Assembly (NCBI GenBank): GCA_944415565.1
Contig: CALYBQ010000007.1
Location: forward strand, 1-47,136
Reading direction: 5' to 3'
DNA from: an uncultured Rikenellaceae bacterium
GTDB taxonomy: Bacteria > Bacteroidota > Bacteroidia > Bacteroidales > Rikenellaceae
Length of the DNA stretch: 47,136 nt
Part shown: piece after piece, positions 19,683 to 27,298 of the stretch
Layout of the letters: every line of letters begins with the position of its first letter
Numbering within the stretch: the stretch's first letter is position 1
Translations under genes and position numbers: made by a program
Notes under the pieces: model-generated
Told to the model about the DNA's origin: nothing
Seen by the model: only the letters and a program-made list of their open reading frames with translations
The model's database searches: none

Positions 19683-20144
19683 AAACTATTTTCTAAAGAG
19701 TCTGAATTTATATTATTAAAATATGATAAACGTTGGTATTATCAGATGTGGATTTGTTTAACTATTACCTCCATGAAGCTGTATTAGTGGAGCTAGTTCT
19801 GACCGAGATGTTGAATGTGCAACTCCATGCAGAAGCTAGATATTGTACGATTAAGCCGTATATAATATAAAGACTCAACGACTCTTCTCTCGTAAATGGA
19901 TATATGATACAGGGCTTCTTCCCGACAAGTATTGGAGAGAATGCAAAGCGCACTTCCGCTTGTTCGGTCTTTTCCCTGCTGAATGTATTGGGGTTTTCTG
20001 TCCAGACTGCTTACCAATAATTTATGAAATACGTTATAATATGTAAGCTAATTGAGCAGTTAACTTCGTTGACACCACTTGTCATGTGGCGGTGTACCAA
20101 TTGTGTCAATAAATATATGTACACATATCAACAAAAAAAGATAT
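19683..20144 (+). other. Non-coding or decayed stretch with a residual frame
   Basis: About 460 bp lack an intact gene. At the left, MINVGIIRCGFV (from 19722) looks like the start of a protein but meets a stop within 15 codons. From about 19853 to 20046 a frame of roughly 60 codons stays open and reads naturally (FSRKWIYDTGLLPDKYWREC, then HFRLFGLFPAECIGVFC). I do not recognise a family. This is probably the wreck of one gene of the old operon. The interruption comes right before the GC content shifts. Confidence 0.45.
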
Positions 20145-20918
20145 ATGAAAGACTATGGACTGGTGTCGATAATTACACCTAACTATAATTGCGAGAGGTT
20201 TATAGCTCAGACTATCAAGAGCGTGCTGGCGCAGACTTACCAGAACTGGGAACTGCTGATTCAGGATGATTGTTCGATAGATGGCAGCGTATCTGTGGCA
20301 ATGAAGTATGCGGAAAAGGATTCCCGCATAAAAGTTTGTTGTAACGAAATGCATGCAGGTGCTGCTGTAACTCGCAATAATGCAATCAGGCGTTCGCAAG
20401 GGCAGTGGCTTGCGTTCTTGGACTCAGACGACTTGTGGAGTTCGGAGAAAATGGAGAAACAATTGGAGTTCATGGTGGCGAATGACTGCAGTTTTACTTT
20501 TACTGGATATGAGCATATCACGGAGGAAGGGGAGTCTATGGGCGTGGTTGCCAAGACAGTTAAGAAACTCTCATATCGTGGTATGATGCTGCATTGTTGG
20601 CCTGGTTGTTTAACGGTTATGGCTCGTCAGGACTTGGATAACAAGGTGTATTGTGGCGACGTGAAGAAAAATAACGATACCGCATTGTTCCTTCGAATGA
20701 TGAAAGCGAGTGGGAAGCCTGCAATGGGAATGTCTGTGTGTTTAGCAAAATATCGTATTCGCAAGGGGAGTATATCACGGAGCAAATGGAAGATTATCGA
20801 ACCGTTTGTGTGTGTGATTCATGAGTTTGAGGGAAAAAATATTCTGTTTGCTTACCTCTGTGTGTTTACACATGTGTTTGTGAAAACTTTTTTTAAGTAT
20901 AAGACGATAAAAATATAA
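20145..20918 (+). CDS. Glycosyltransferase family 2
   Basis: A GT-A fold transferase. YGLVSIITPNYNCERFIAQT begins the donor-binding domain, and WLAFLDSDDLW holds the DxD-type motif. The middle, FTFTGYEHITEEGE, and KVYCGDVKKNNDTALFLRMM (with the acceptor-side acidic residues) agree with the family. The longer frame opens upstream at 20079, but I choose ATG 20145 because the conserved beta-strand starts five residues after it; this gives 258 aa. A C-terminal hydrophobic stretch (LFAYLCVFTHVFVKTFF) may associate with the membrane. It is followed 6 bp later by the priming transferase. Confidence 0.9.
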   Translation: MKDYGLVSIITPNYNCERFIAQTIKSVLAQTYQNWELLIQDDCSIDGSVSVAMKYAEKDSRIKVCCNEMHAGAAVTRNNAIRRSQGQWLAFLDSDDLWSSEKMEKQLEFMVANDCSFTFTGYEHITEEGESMGVVAKTVKKLSYRGMMLHCWPGCLTVMARQDLDNKVYCGDVKKNNDTALFLRMMKASGKPAMGMSVCLAKYRIRKGSISRSKWKIIEPFVCVIHEFEGKNILFAYLCVFTHVFVKTFFKYKTIKI

Positions 20919-20924
20919 TCTTAG

Positions 20925-21578
20925 ATGATACTGAAATTTGTTTTTGACAGGCTGGTCGCGCTGATTGGCCTATTGTTATTGTGGCCGGTGTTGTTGGTTG
21001 TGGGTGTCCTTATAATGATTAATATGCCGGGAGGCCCGGTGTTCTTTGTGCAGAAAAGGGTGGGGAAGGATGGCAGGTTGTTTGATTGCCATAAATTCAG
21101 AACAATGACGGTGAAGCACAGCGGTAGCACGGTGTCGGTGGCAAGGGACAGTCGCATCATGCCACTAGGGGCAAAGTTGAGGCATTGGAAATTGGATGAG
21201 CTACCAGGACTTTGGGATGTGTTGGTTGGAAACATGTCGTTCGTTGGCCCTAGACCTGATGTGCCGGGATATGCAGATAAACTGGTGGGCGATGATCGCG
21301 TGGTATTGAAGCTGCGTCCAGGGATTACGGGTCCGGCGACGCTGAAATACCGGCTGGAAGACGAAATGATTTCAGATTATGTAGCACAACGGCAGAAGGA
21401 TGGCGACAGTCGCACTATGCAGGAAATTGCGGAGGAATATAATGACACGGTGATTTATCCTGATAAGGTGCGGCTCAACAAGTACTATTATGAGAATTAC
21501 AGCTTTGTTAAGGACATTCATATGATTGTATGCACAGTGCTCGGTAAGAAGATGAAATATAATAAAGAAATAATATAA
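20925..21578 (+). CDS. Initiating sugar-1-phosphate transferase (PglC/WcfS type)
   Basis: Transfers a sugar phosphate from a UDP-sugar to undecaprenyl phosphate, the first step of repeat-unit assembly. A reentrant membrane helix occupies residues 5-30, and FFVQKRVGKDGRLFDCHKFR and TMTVKH follow. LDELPGLWDVLVGNMSFVGP with RPDVPGY is the family signature. At 217 aa it lacks the N-terminal membrane domain of WcaJ/WbaP and so belongs to the small monotopic class. The aminotransferase 3 bp downstream suggests an amino-dideoxy sugar as its substrate, as for WcfS with WcfR in B. fragilis PSA. Confidence 0.92.
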   Translation: MILKFVFDRLVALIGLLLLWPVLLVVGVLIMINMPGGPVFFVQKRVGKDGRLFDCHKFRTMTVKHSGSTVSVARDSRIMPLGAKLRHWKLDELPGLWDVLVGNMSFVGPRPDVPGYADKLVGDDRVVLKLRPGITGPATLKYRLEDEMISDYVAQRQKDGDSRTMQEIAEEYNDTVIYPDKVRLNKYYYENYSFVKDIHMIVCTVLGKKMKYNKEII

Positions 21579-21581
21579 AAC

Positions 21582-22841
21582 ATGGAAGAACGTAACATGA
21601 TTTATCTCTGTCTGGCACACATGTCGAAAGAGGGATTAGAACAGAAGTATGTAAAAGAGGCTTTCGATACCAATTGGGTAGTGCCTCTCGGTCCAAATGT
21701 GAATGCGTTTGAAGAGGATTTGAAGCGTTTTGTCGGCGGACATAACGAGGTAGTAGCACTCTCCGCTGGTACGGCAGCTGTACACCTAGCACTCATTGCC
21801 TGTGGAGTTGGCCCTGTCGATGAGGTATTGGTTCAGTCGTTTACCTTTTGTGCGTCATCTCACCCTGTTGCTTATCTCGGAGCAACTCCTGTTTTTGTTG
21901 ATTCGGAACCGGAGACTTGGAACATGGATCCAGATCTACTTGAACAGGCCATTAAGGACCGTATCGAAAAGACCGGACGTAAGCCAAAAGCTATCGTGCC
22001 AGTGGCACTCTACGGCATGCCATATCAGATCGACCGCATTATGGAGATTGCCAACCGTTATGACATTCCCGTTATCGAGGATGCAGCCGAAGGTTTCGGC
22101 TCCAAATTCAAAGGACAGGTATTGGGGACATTCGGTAAGTTCGGAGTGTTGTCATTTAATGGTAACAAGATGATTACGACTTCCGGCGGCGGTGCGTTAA
22201 TATGCCCCGATGCGGATAGTAAAAATAAAATTATGTGGTATGCTACTCAGGCGCGTGAGGCTTATCCGTACTATCAGCATGAAGAGATTGGATATAATTA
22301 TCGTATGTCCAATATTTGTGCCGGTATAGGTCGTGGTCAGATGACGGTGGCAGATGCACACATCGCTCATCATAAGCATGTGCAGACGTTGTATGAGCAA
22401 CTGTTGGCCGATGTCGAAGGGATTACCGTACATAAACAACCGGCAACAGGCGAATACGACTCGAATTTCTGGCTTTGTACGATAATGCTTGATCCATCGC
22501 TTCGCGTTCTAGGACAGGATAATGCCTATAAAGAGATTATTACTACTGCTGTCGGTGGCGCGGCAGGAGTTATACATGCAGCCAAGTCGACTACTACGGA
22601 TTGCCAACCCAATGCCAATGTAGAAGCCATGCGCGTAGCTCTCGACGCTGCTAATATTGAAGCTCGCCCTGTCTGGAAGCCGATGCACAAGCAGCCAGTA
22701 TATAAAGATTCACCTGCTTACGTTAATGGGGTCTCTGAGGCTATATTCAAGGTTGGAATGTGCCTGCCTGCCGGGCCGTGCGTGTCCGATGACGATGTTC
22801 GTTATATTGTTGATACCATAAAAAATACGATTGTAAAATAG
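21582..22841 (+). CDS. DegT/DnrJ/EryC1-type sugar aminotransferase (WcfR/PglE type)
   Basis: A PLP enzyme that aminates C4 of a UDP-4-keto-6-deoxy-HexNAc. The PLP lysine is K196 in SFNGNKMITTSGGG. VVALSAGTAAVHLALIACGV, VIEDAAEGFGSKFKG and EEIGYNYRMSNICAGIGRGQ are typical DegT-family stretches. The length is 419 aa, with ATG 21582 overlapped by a possible start at 21597. With the dehydratase at the operon head and the small priming transferase just upstream it completes a route to UDP-AATGal or a bacillosamine-type sugar; stereochemistry at C4 cannot be read from sequence. It is the last gene of the operon, before a terminator hairpin. Confidence 0.92.
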   Translation: MEERNMIYLCLAHMSKEGLEQKYVKEAFDTNWVVPLGPNVNAFEEDLKRFVGGHNEVVALSAGTAAVHLALIACGVGPVDEVLVQSFTFCASSHPVAYLGATPVFVDSEPETWNMDPDLLEQAIKDRIEKTGRKPKAIVPVALYGMPYQIDRIMEIANRYDIPVIEDAAEGFGSKFKGQVLGTFGKFGVLSFNGNKMITTSGGGALICPDADSKNKIMWYATQAREAYPYYQHEEIGYNYRMSNICAGIGRGQMTVADAHIAHHKHVQTLYEQLLADVEGITVHKQPATGEYDSNFWLCTIMLDPSLRVLGQDNAYKEIITTAVGGAAGVIHAAKSTTTDCQPNANVEAMRVALDAANIEARPVWKPMHKQPVYKDSPAYVNGVSEAIFKVGMCLPAGPCVSDDDVRYIVDTIKNTIVK

Positions 22842-22870
22842 CATCCACATTGTTGTTCGTAGAAACAGAA

Positions 22871-22898
22871 AGAGGTTTGACCGACAGGTCGAACCTCT
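22871..22898. terminator. Capsule operon terminator
   Basis: AGAGGTTTGACC and GGTCGAACCTCT form a 12-bp stem with one G-U pair around a GACA loop. It stands 30 bp after the aminotransferase stop and about 95 bp downstream of the leftward GH78 gene's stop, so it can serve both. The T-run is weak on the right side (TTGGTTCTTT). Confidence 0.8.
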
Positions 22899-22992
22899 TG
22901 GTTCTTTATGGCATTATACAGCTTTGTAAGATCTGGTTTATGCATTAGTGTTCGATAGCCGAGTCGGTCTGCACGGCTGGCGTGCCACGGGC

Positions 22993-25713
22993 TCAGAACT
23001 GGTATGTTCCCGAGCCCAGTTCGATCACTGTCATGCCGCCGGATTCCGAGACAGAGTGTACTCCGGGTTGTGTAGTGTTCGCATCGAGATTGAACCGTGA
23101 CGGGACTTTGATCGTAGCCGTTGTATTCGCCGGGATAACTATGCGCCATGAGAGGTCGTCGCCGCTCCGTTCCCAGTTGCTCTCGATCCTGCCGTATGGT
23201 GATTCGAAGGCGGCGTTTACGTGTGTTAGCTGTTCCGGGAATGACGGTTCCATAAGTATCTTCTTGAACCCGACTGAAGATGGATCGTTCTTTATGCCGG
23301 CGAGGTTCTCGTAGAACCATATCAGCAGGTCGCCGAGGAGCATGACGTGGTTGCGCGAGTTCATTGCCGGATTGGCCGTGTCTCCGTTCCATAACTCCCA
23401 TATCGTAGTGGCTCCGTTCTTTATCATGTAGCCCCACGATGGGTAGGTCTCGTTTGTTGCGATCTTGTATGCCAGTTCGAGTCCGCCGTATTCCGTAAGC
23501 CCGCGCATGAGGTGCTGTATGCCTACCACGCCCACGCTTACGTGTCCTTTCCATTCGCCCTCGGTTTTGTTTACGATGTTGGCAAAGACCTTGGCCTCAT
23601 ATCCTTCGGGAACGAGCCCGAGTCTCAACGACAGCATATTGGCTGTGACGGTGTTATTGTCGTATTGTGCCGTTTCGTAATCGAAGAATTTTTTGTTGTA
23701 AGCCGCTTTCATTTTCGAGGCGTAGTCTGCATATTGCGCGGCGTCGTTCGGCAGACCGTTCATGGTTGCGAATTTCTCCATGAGCTTCAGTATGCTGTAG
23801 AACATGGTAGTACCCAATATGTCGCGATTGGTATTGCGTGCTGGGTCGCTCGATATTATCATCTCCGGTGACTCGGGCGGGAGACACCAGTCGCCGTAGA
23901 AGTCTCTGGGCATCATGTCGTCTACCATGTATCTGGTTATCATGTTGTACAGCCATTTTTTCATGGACGGATACCGCTGCTTGATGGAAGATGCGTCTCC
24001 GAACTGTCTGTACAGCATATCGGCGACATAGAAATAGGCGGCAGGCCACGTGACGTCGTCTACATAAATCGTCCAATAACGAGGTGACACCACCGAAATA
24101 CTTCCGTTTTCATTCATGGATTCCTCGATGTCGAGCAGCCATTTGTTGTAGAGCAACGCGTTGTCGAATAGGAAACTCTCGCCATGCGCCCCGGTGGTGC
24201 GGTCGCCGAGCCATCCCAGCCTTTCGTCACGTTGCGGGCAGTCTGTGGGCATGCCCCGGTAATTGCCTCTTATACCCCAGTATGCGTTCCTGTGGATGTT
24301 GTTGATCGTCTCATTCGATGTTTCGAAAGAGCCTGTCGTCGCCATTTCGTCGTATACCACTTTGCCTGTGAAGTCCTCGGCCGAGGGTTCGTAATCGAGG
24401 CCCGAAACCTCCATGAAGCGGAAGCCGTGGTAGACGAACAGGGGTTCCCATTCGAATACTCCGTCTTCGGCCGGAGTGTATATATCGGTCACGAGTGCAC
24501 TACGCATATTGTCGAGATACAGCTCGGTTCCGTTGTCTTTCAGTACTTCGGCGAAACGCATGGTTATCGGCTGGTCTTTTTTGCCGCGGAGCTTCACATG
24601 TTGTAATCCTACCATGTTCTGTCCCATATCGACTATGTACCTGCCATCGCCCACTGATTTCACCGATACGGGTTTGATCTCCTCCATCACTTTCATGCTG
24701 GGGGCGGCTTGTGCGGTGAGTTTCCCGCGCGGGGCGGGCATAGCTTCGGCGGCCTGCCATTGCGATGCGTCGTAACCCGCTTCGGTCCACTTTCCCAACT
24801 CGAGCCGTGCATCGTATTTTTCCCCATCGAATTCGTTGTTCTCGGTTATAGGGCCGCGGTTGGTGGCTTTCCACGTTCCGTCGCTCACAACGGTCATGGT
24901 CTCGCCGTTACTGTACTCTATCTCCAGTTGTGCGATCAGGCGCGGAAAGCCGAATCCTGCCATGCCTTGTTCACGCATAGTCTGGAAACGACCGTTACCC
25001 AACGCTATGCCTATGGCGTTAGCTCCCTTGCGTAGCATTGCTGTTACATCGTATGTGAGATAGGGGACAGATGTGTCGTACCATGTCGGCAGCGGTCCGA
25101 AGACATCGTCGCCGACACGTTTGCCGTTGATATAACATACCGACGATCCTATTCCCGAAACATAGAGCATTGCTCTGACCGGTTTCGCTACCGATTCGAA
25201 CTCTGTGCGGAGATAGCGTGCCGGGAGTATCGTCCTGTTGTCTACGATCTTGAAATCTTCCCAGTTGTTTATGCCTATCCATTCGGCTTCCCAGTCCGAA
25301 TCGTTGAACAGGGCTGACGACCAATATTGAATGTCGCTTTGTATCTCCTGTCCGTTGTTCGTCCACACCGTGACGTGCCAAAAATATTTTCTGCCCGATT
25401 CGAGAGGTGCACCCGCATACTCTATGAACAGCGACTGGTCGGATTCTGCAATGCCTGAGTTCCACAATATGTTGGTGCCGTTTTTCAGGTCTTTTTCAGA
25501 GGGTGCGACTTCGATCCGGTAGGCGGTCTGCATGACGTCGTGGCCGTCGCTGGTGAATTTCCACGAAAAGCGCGGTTTAGTAGCCGCCACTCCTTCTGGG
25601 TTTTCACGCATCTCGACCGTGAGTTTCGTGAACCTATTGGAGTCGTTGTCGCCACAAGCTATGCACAGGGCAGAGAATGAAAGCAATAATAGGGTGCGTT
25701 GAAATATCGTCAT
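22993..25713 (-). CDS. GH78 alpha-L-rhamnosidase lipoprotein
   Basis: Removes terminal alpha-L-rhamnose from plant or bacterial glycans. The N-terminus is a lipoprotein signal (LLLLSFSALCIAC, cysteine at about residue 20), so it should be anchored in the periplasm or outer membrane. A fibronectin-like and two beta-sandwich domains cover residues 30-430. The (alpha/alpha)6 barrel carries TDCPQRDERLGWLGD near residue 491-504, which holds the acidic residues essential in GH78, and a C-terminal beta-sandwich ends in the expected place. Length 906 aa is normal. It stands alone, with no susC/susD pair near it. Confidence 0.95.
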   Translation of the reverse strand: MTIFQRTLLLLSFSALCIACGDNDSNRFTKLTVEMRENPEGVAATKPRFSWKFTSDGHDVMQTAYRIEVAPSEKDLKNGTNILWNSGIAESDQSLFIEYAGAPLESGRKYFWHVTVWTNNGQEIQSDIQYWSSALFNDSDWEAEWIGINNWEDFKIVDNRTILPARYLRTEFESVAKPVRAMLYVSGIGSSVCYINGKRVGDDVFGPLPTWYDTSVPYLTYDVTAMLRKGANAIGIALGNGRFQTMREQGMAGFGFPRLIAQLEIEYSNGETMTVVSDGTWKATNRGPITENNEFDGEKYDARLELGKWTEAGYDASQWQAAEAMPAPRGKLTAQAAPSMKVMEEIKPVSVKSVGDGRYIVDMGQNMVGLQHVKLRGKKDQPITMRFAEVLKDNGTELYLDNMRSALVTDIYTPAEDGVFEWEPLFVYHGFRFMEVSGLDYEPSAEDFTGKVVYDEMATTGSFETSNETINNIHRNAYWGIRGNYRGMPTDCPQRDERLGWLGDRTTGAHGESFLFDNALLYNKWLLDIEESMNENGSISVVSPRYWTIYVDDVTWPAAYFYVADMLYRQFGDASSIKQRYPSMKKWLYNMITRYMVDDMMPRDFYGDWCLPPESPEMIISSDPARNTNRDILGTTMFYSILKLMEKFATMNGLPNDAAQYADYASKMKAAYNKKFFDYETAQYDNNTVTANMLSLRLGLVPEGYEAKVFANIVNKTEGEWKGHVSVGVVGIQHLMRGLTEYGGLELAYKIATNETYPSWGYMIKNGATTIWELWNGDTANPAMNSRNHVMLLGDLLIWFYENLAGIKNDPSSVGFKKILMEPSFPEQLTHVNAAFESPYGRIESNWERSGDDLSWRIVIPANTTATIKVPSRFNLDANTTQPGVHSVSESGGMTVIELGSGTYQF

Positions 25714-25763
25714 AAGGATGGTGTTTGTTGGTGTCGGGATAGTCAGTTATTTTTGTATGTTAA

Positions 25764-25771
25764 CAAAGTTA
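25764..25771 (-). promoter_or_regulatory. -7 box for the GH78 gene
   Basis: Minus-strand TAACTTTG matches TAnnTTTG and lies about 50 bp upstream of the rhamnosidase start. No TTTG is found at the -33 position. It shares a 130-bp gap with the divergent CYTH gene. Confidence 0.5.
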
Positions 25772-25845
25772 TAAAAATAGTTGTAACTTGAGTACAGGTA
25801 TGGTGATACCTTGCCGGCGAATGTGTAAAGTGAAAATTATCGGTT

Positions 25846-26418
25846 ATGTTCGAAGTGGAATTGAAGGCACGCATCAGGGATAGGTCGTCCGTAGTCGCTG
25901 CACTGGCCGGTCTCGGTGTTACCGGGATGAAAGAGGCCGTGTATGACGATACCTATTTCGACTCTCTGGACCGGGCGCTGTCCTTGTCCGAACGAGAGTT
26001 GAGGCTTCGGACGGTAACGGGTGATGGGGTGCGCCATATCTTGACATATAAGGAGACTCCATTCGATAAGGCATCGCGCTCTAAGCCGGAATACGAGACA
26101 TCGGTAGACGATCCCGAAGCGGTGAAGACTATGCTCGCTGGACTCGGATACAGGCCTCGTATTTCGTTTGTCAAGGAGTGCTTGAACGCATCGGTGCGCT
26201 ATCAGGACAACGATGTTTTAGTCACTTTGGTGCGTATGCCCGAATTGGGGACCGATTTCATCGAACTTGAAATTATGGTTGGGGAGCAGGAACGGACAAA
26301 GGATGCGTTTCGGGTACTGTACGATTTGGCTGATCGTCTGGGTATATGCCGGACGGACATGACATCCGAGTATTATTCGGATATGATACGGAAGGCTCGG
26401 AATGGCGATAGAGAGTAG
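25846..26418 (+). CDS. CYTH-domain protein (class IV adenylate cyclase-like)
   Basis: The N-terminal EXEXK signature is at MFEVELKARIR (E3, E5, K7). Other barrel strands follow: DDTYFDSLDRALSLSERELR with the expected Arg residues, ILTYKETP, FVKECLNASVRYQDN and FIELEIMVGEQE. CYTH enzymes bind triphosphates in a beta-barrel; in this subgroup class IV adenylate cyclase (CyaB) and thiamine triphosphatase activities are known. Length 190 aa suits CyaB. The natural substrate cannot be decided from sequence. It is divergent from the GH78 gene. Confidence 0.88.
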   Translation: MFEVELKARIRDRSSVVAALAGLGVTGMKEAVYDDTYFDSLDRALSLSERELRLRTVTGDGVRHILTYKETPFDKASRSKPEYETSVDDPEAVKTMLAGLGYRPRISFVKECLNASVRYQDNDVLVTLVRMPELGTDFIELEIMVGEQERTKDAFRVLYDLADRLGICRTDMTSEYYSDMIRKARNGDRE

Positions 26419-26439
26419 TGTGTCGTATCTGACATACAT

Positions 26440-26473
26440 ATATTCCCCGATATGTCGCCTTGCCAGGGAATAT
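26440..26473. terminator. Hairpin between convergent genes
   Basis: ATATTCCC (26440-26447) pairs with GGGAATAT (26466-26473) around an 18-nt loop. It lies between the CYTH gene and the convergent secreted-protein gene. There is no long T-run, so confidence is moderate. Confidence 0.45.
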
Positions 26474-26496
26474 TAGCGTGTTAAATGTGCATGTGT

Positions 26497-27180
26497 TCAG
26501 AAAAATACGATCGGTTTCCCGTCTGACGATGTCCGCATGGTTTTCCCTGTTATGGCGAGATTCAGGTCTTTTGCTGTCTCTTTGAATAGCCCGACTGTAA
26601 TCAACTGAACGGTGGCTTTTCGTTTGTCTTTCTGTATGACCTTGCCGTCTTCGTCTAATGCGATGGAATTTCGGTGGGGAACTATGCTGTATGATGCGAA
26701 ATCCGTATTTTTGTATCGGGCGAGCGAAGAGTTGTCTATTGCCTTACCGTCTATTGTGATGTCATATTTGTTTGCATCGCTCCATTGGGCCATAACTTCG
26801 GGTGTGGGGATGCGAGGCGTATTCTCGTATGTGAATTTGTAGATCTGTCCTTGTCGCTGCTTTTTCGACATTCGGCTGAAGATGTCGGCCATCCAGAGCC
26901 TGTCCTCATCGGCAATGACGAAATGGTATCCTTTTTGTCCGTTGATGGTCACACTATACTTTTCGGTAATGCTCTTATATTCGGCCATGAGTTCAGCAGA
27001 TACGCCTTCTTCCGTATACGGAGCATTATACGGTTGTTTCGACTGCACACCGTAATAAGCGTCTTTTGCTTTACCTGAATTTTGGGAGACAGCAGTATTT
27101 AACATGGCTGTCGCACAAAACAACGCAGATAACATGACGATTTTTTTCACCGGTATTATCGGTTTTTTCCTGCTCTCCAT
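26497..27180 (-). CDS. Secreted or membrane-anchored protein resembling M56/BlaR1 C-terminal domains
   Basis: A 227-aa protein with one N-terminal hydrophobic segment (IVMLSALFCATAMLNTAV, about residues 14-31) that could be a signal peptide or anchor. The body has ADIFSRMSKKQRQGQIYKFT, then IPTPEVMAQWSDANKY and ITIDGKAIDNSSLARYKNTD. In Bacteroidetes such stretches occur in the periplasmic tails of M56/BlaR1-like peptidases and related TonB-domain proteins. No peptidase domain is present here. Function is unknown. Recognition of this similarity is from memory and moderate. Confidence 0.7.
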   Translation of the reverse strand: MESRKKPIIPVKKIVMLSALFCATAMLNTAVSQNSGKAKDAYYGVQSKQPYNAPYTEEGVSAELMAEYKSITEKYSVTINGQKGYHFVIADEDRLWMADIFSRMSKKQRQGQIYKFTYENTPRIPTPEVMAQWSDANKYDITIDGKAIDNSSLARYKNTDFASYSIVPHRNSIALDEDGKVIQKDKRKATVQLITVGLFKETAKDLNLAITGKTMRTSSDGKPIVFF

Positions 27181-27298
27181 AATGTGTGTCTTATATATTC
27201 GGAATATGGATTGATTTGTTGTTATTTAGATATTATCAATGTAATATACAAAAAACATTGTCTTAATAAAGTGTGTTTACGGCTTTCGGGTGTTGCGT

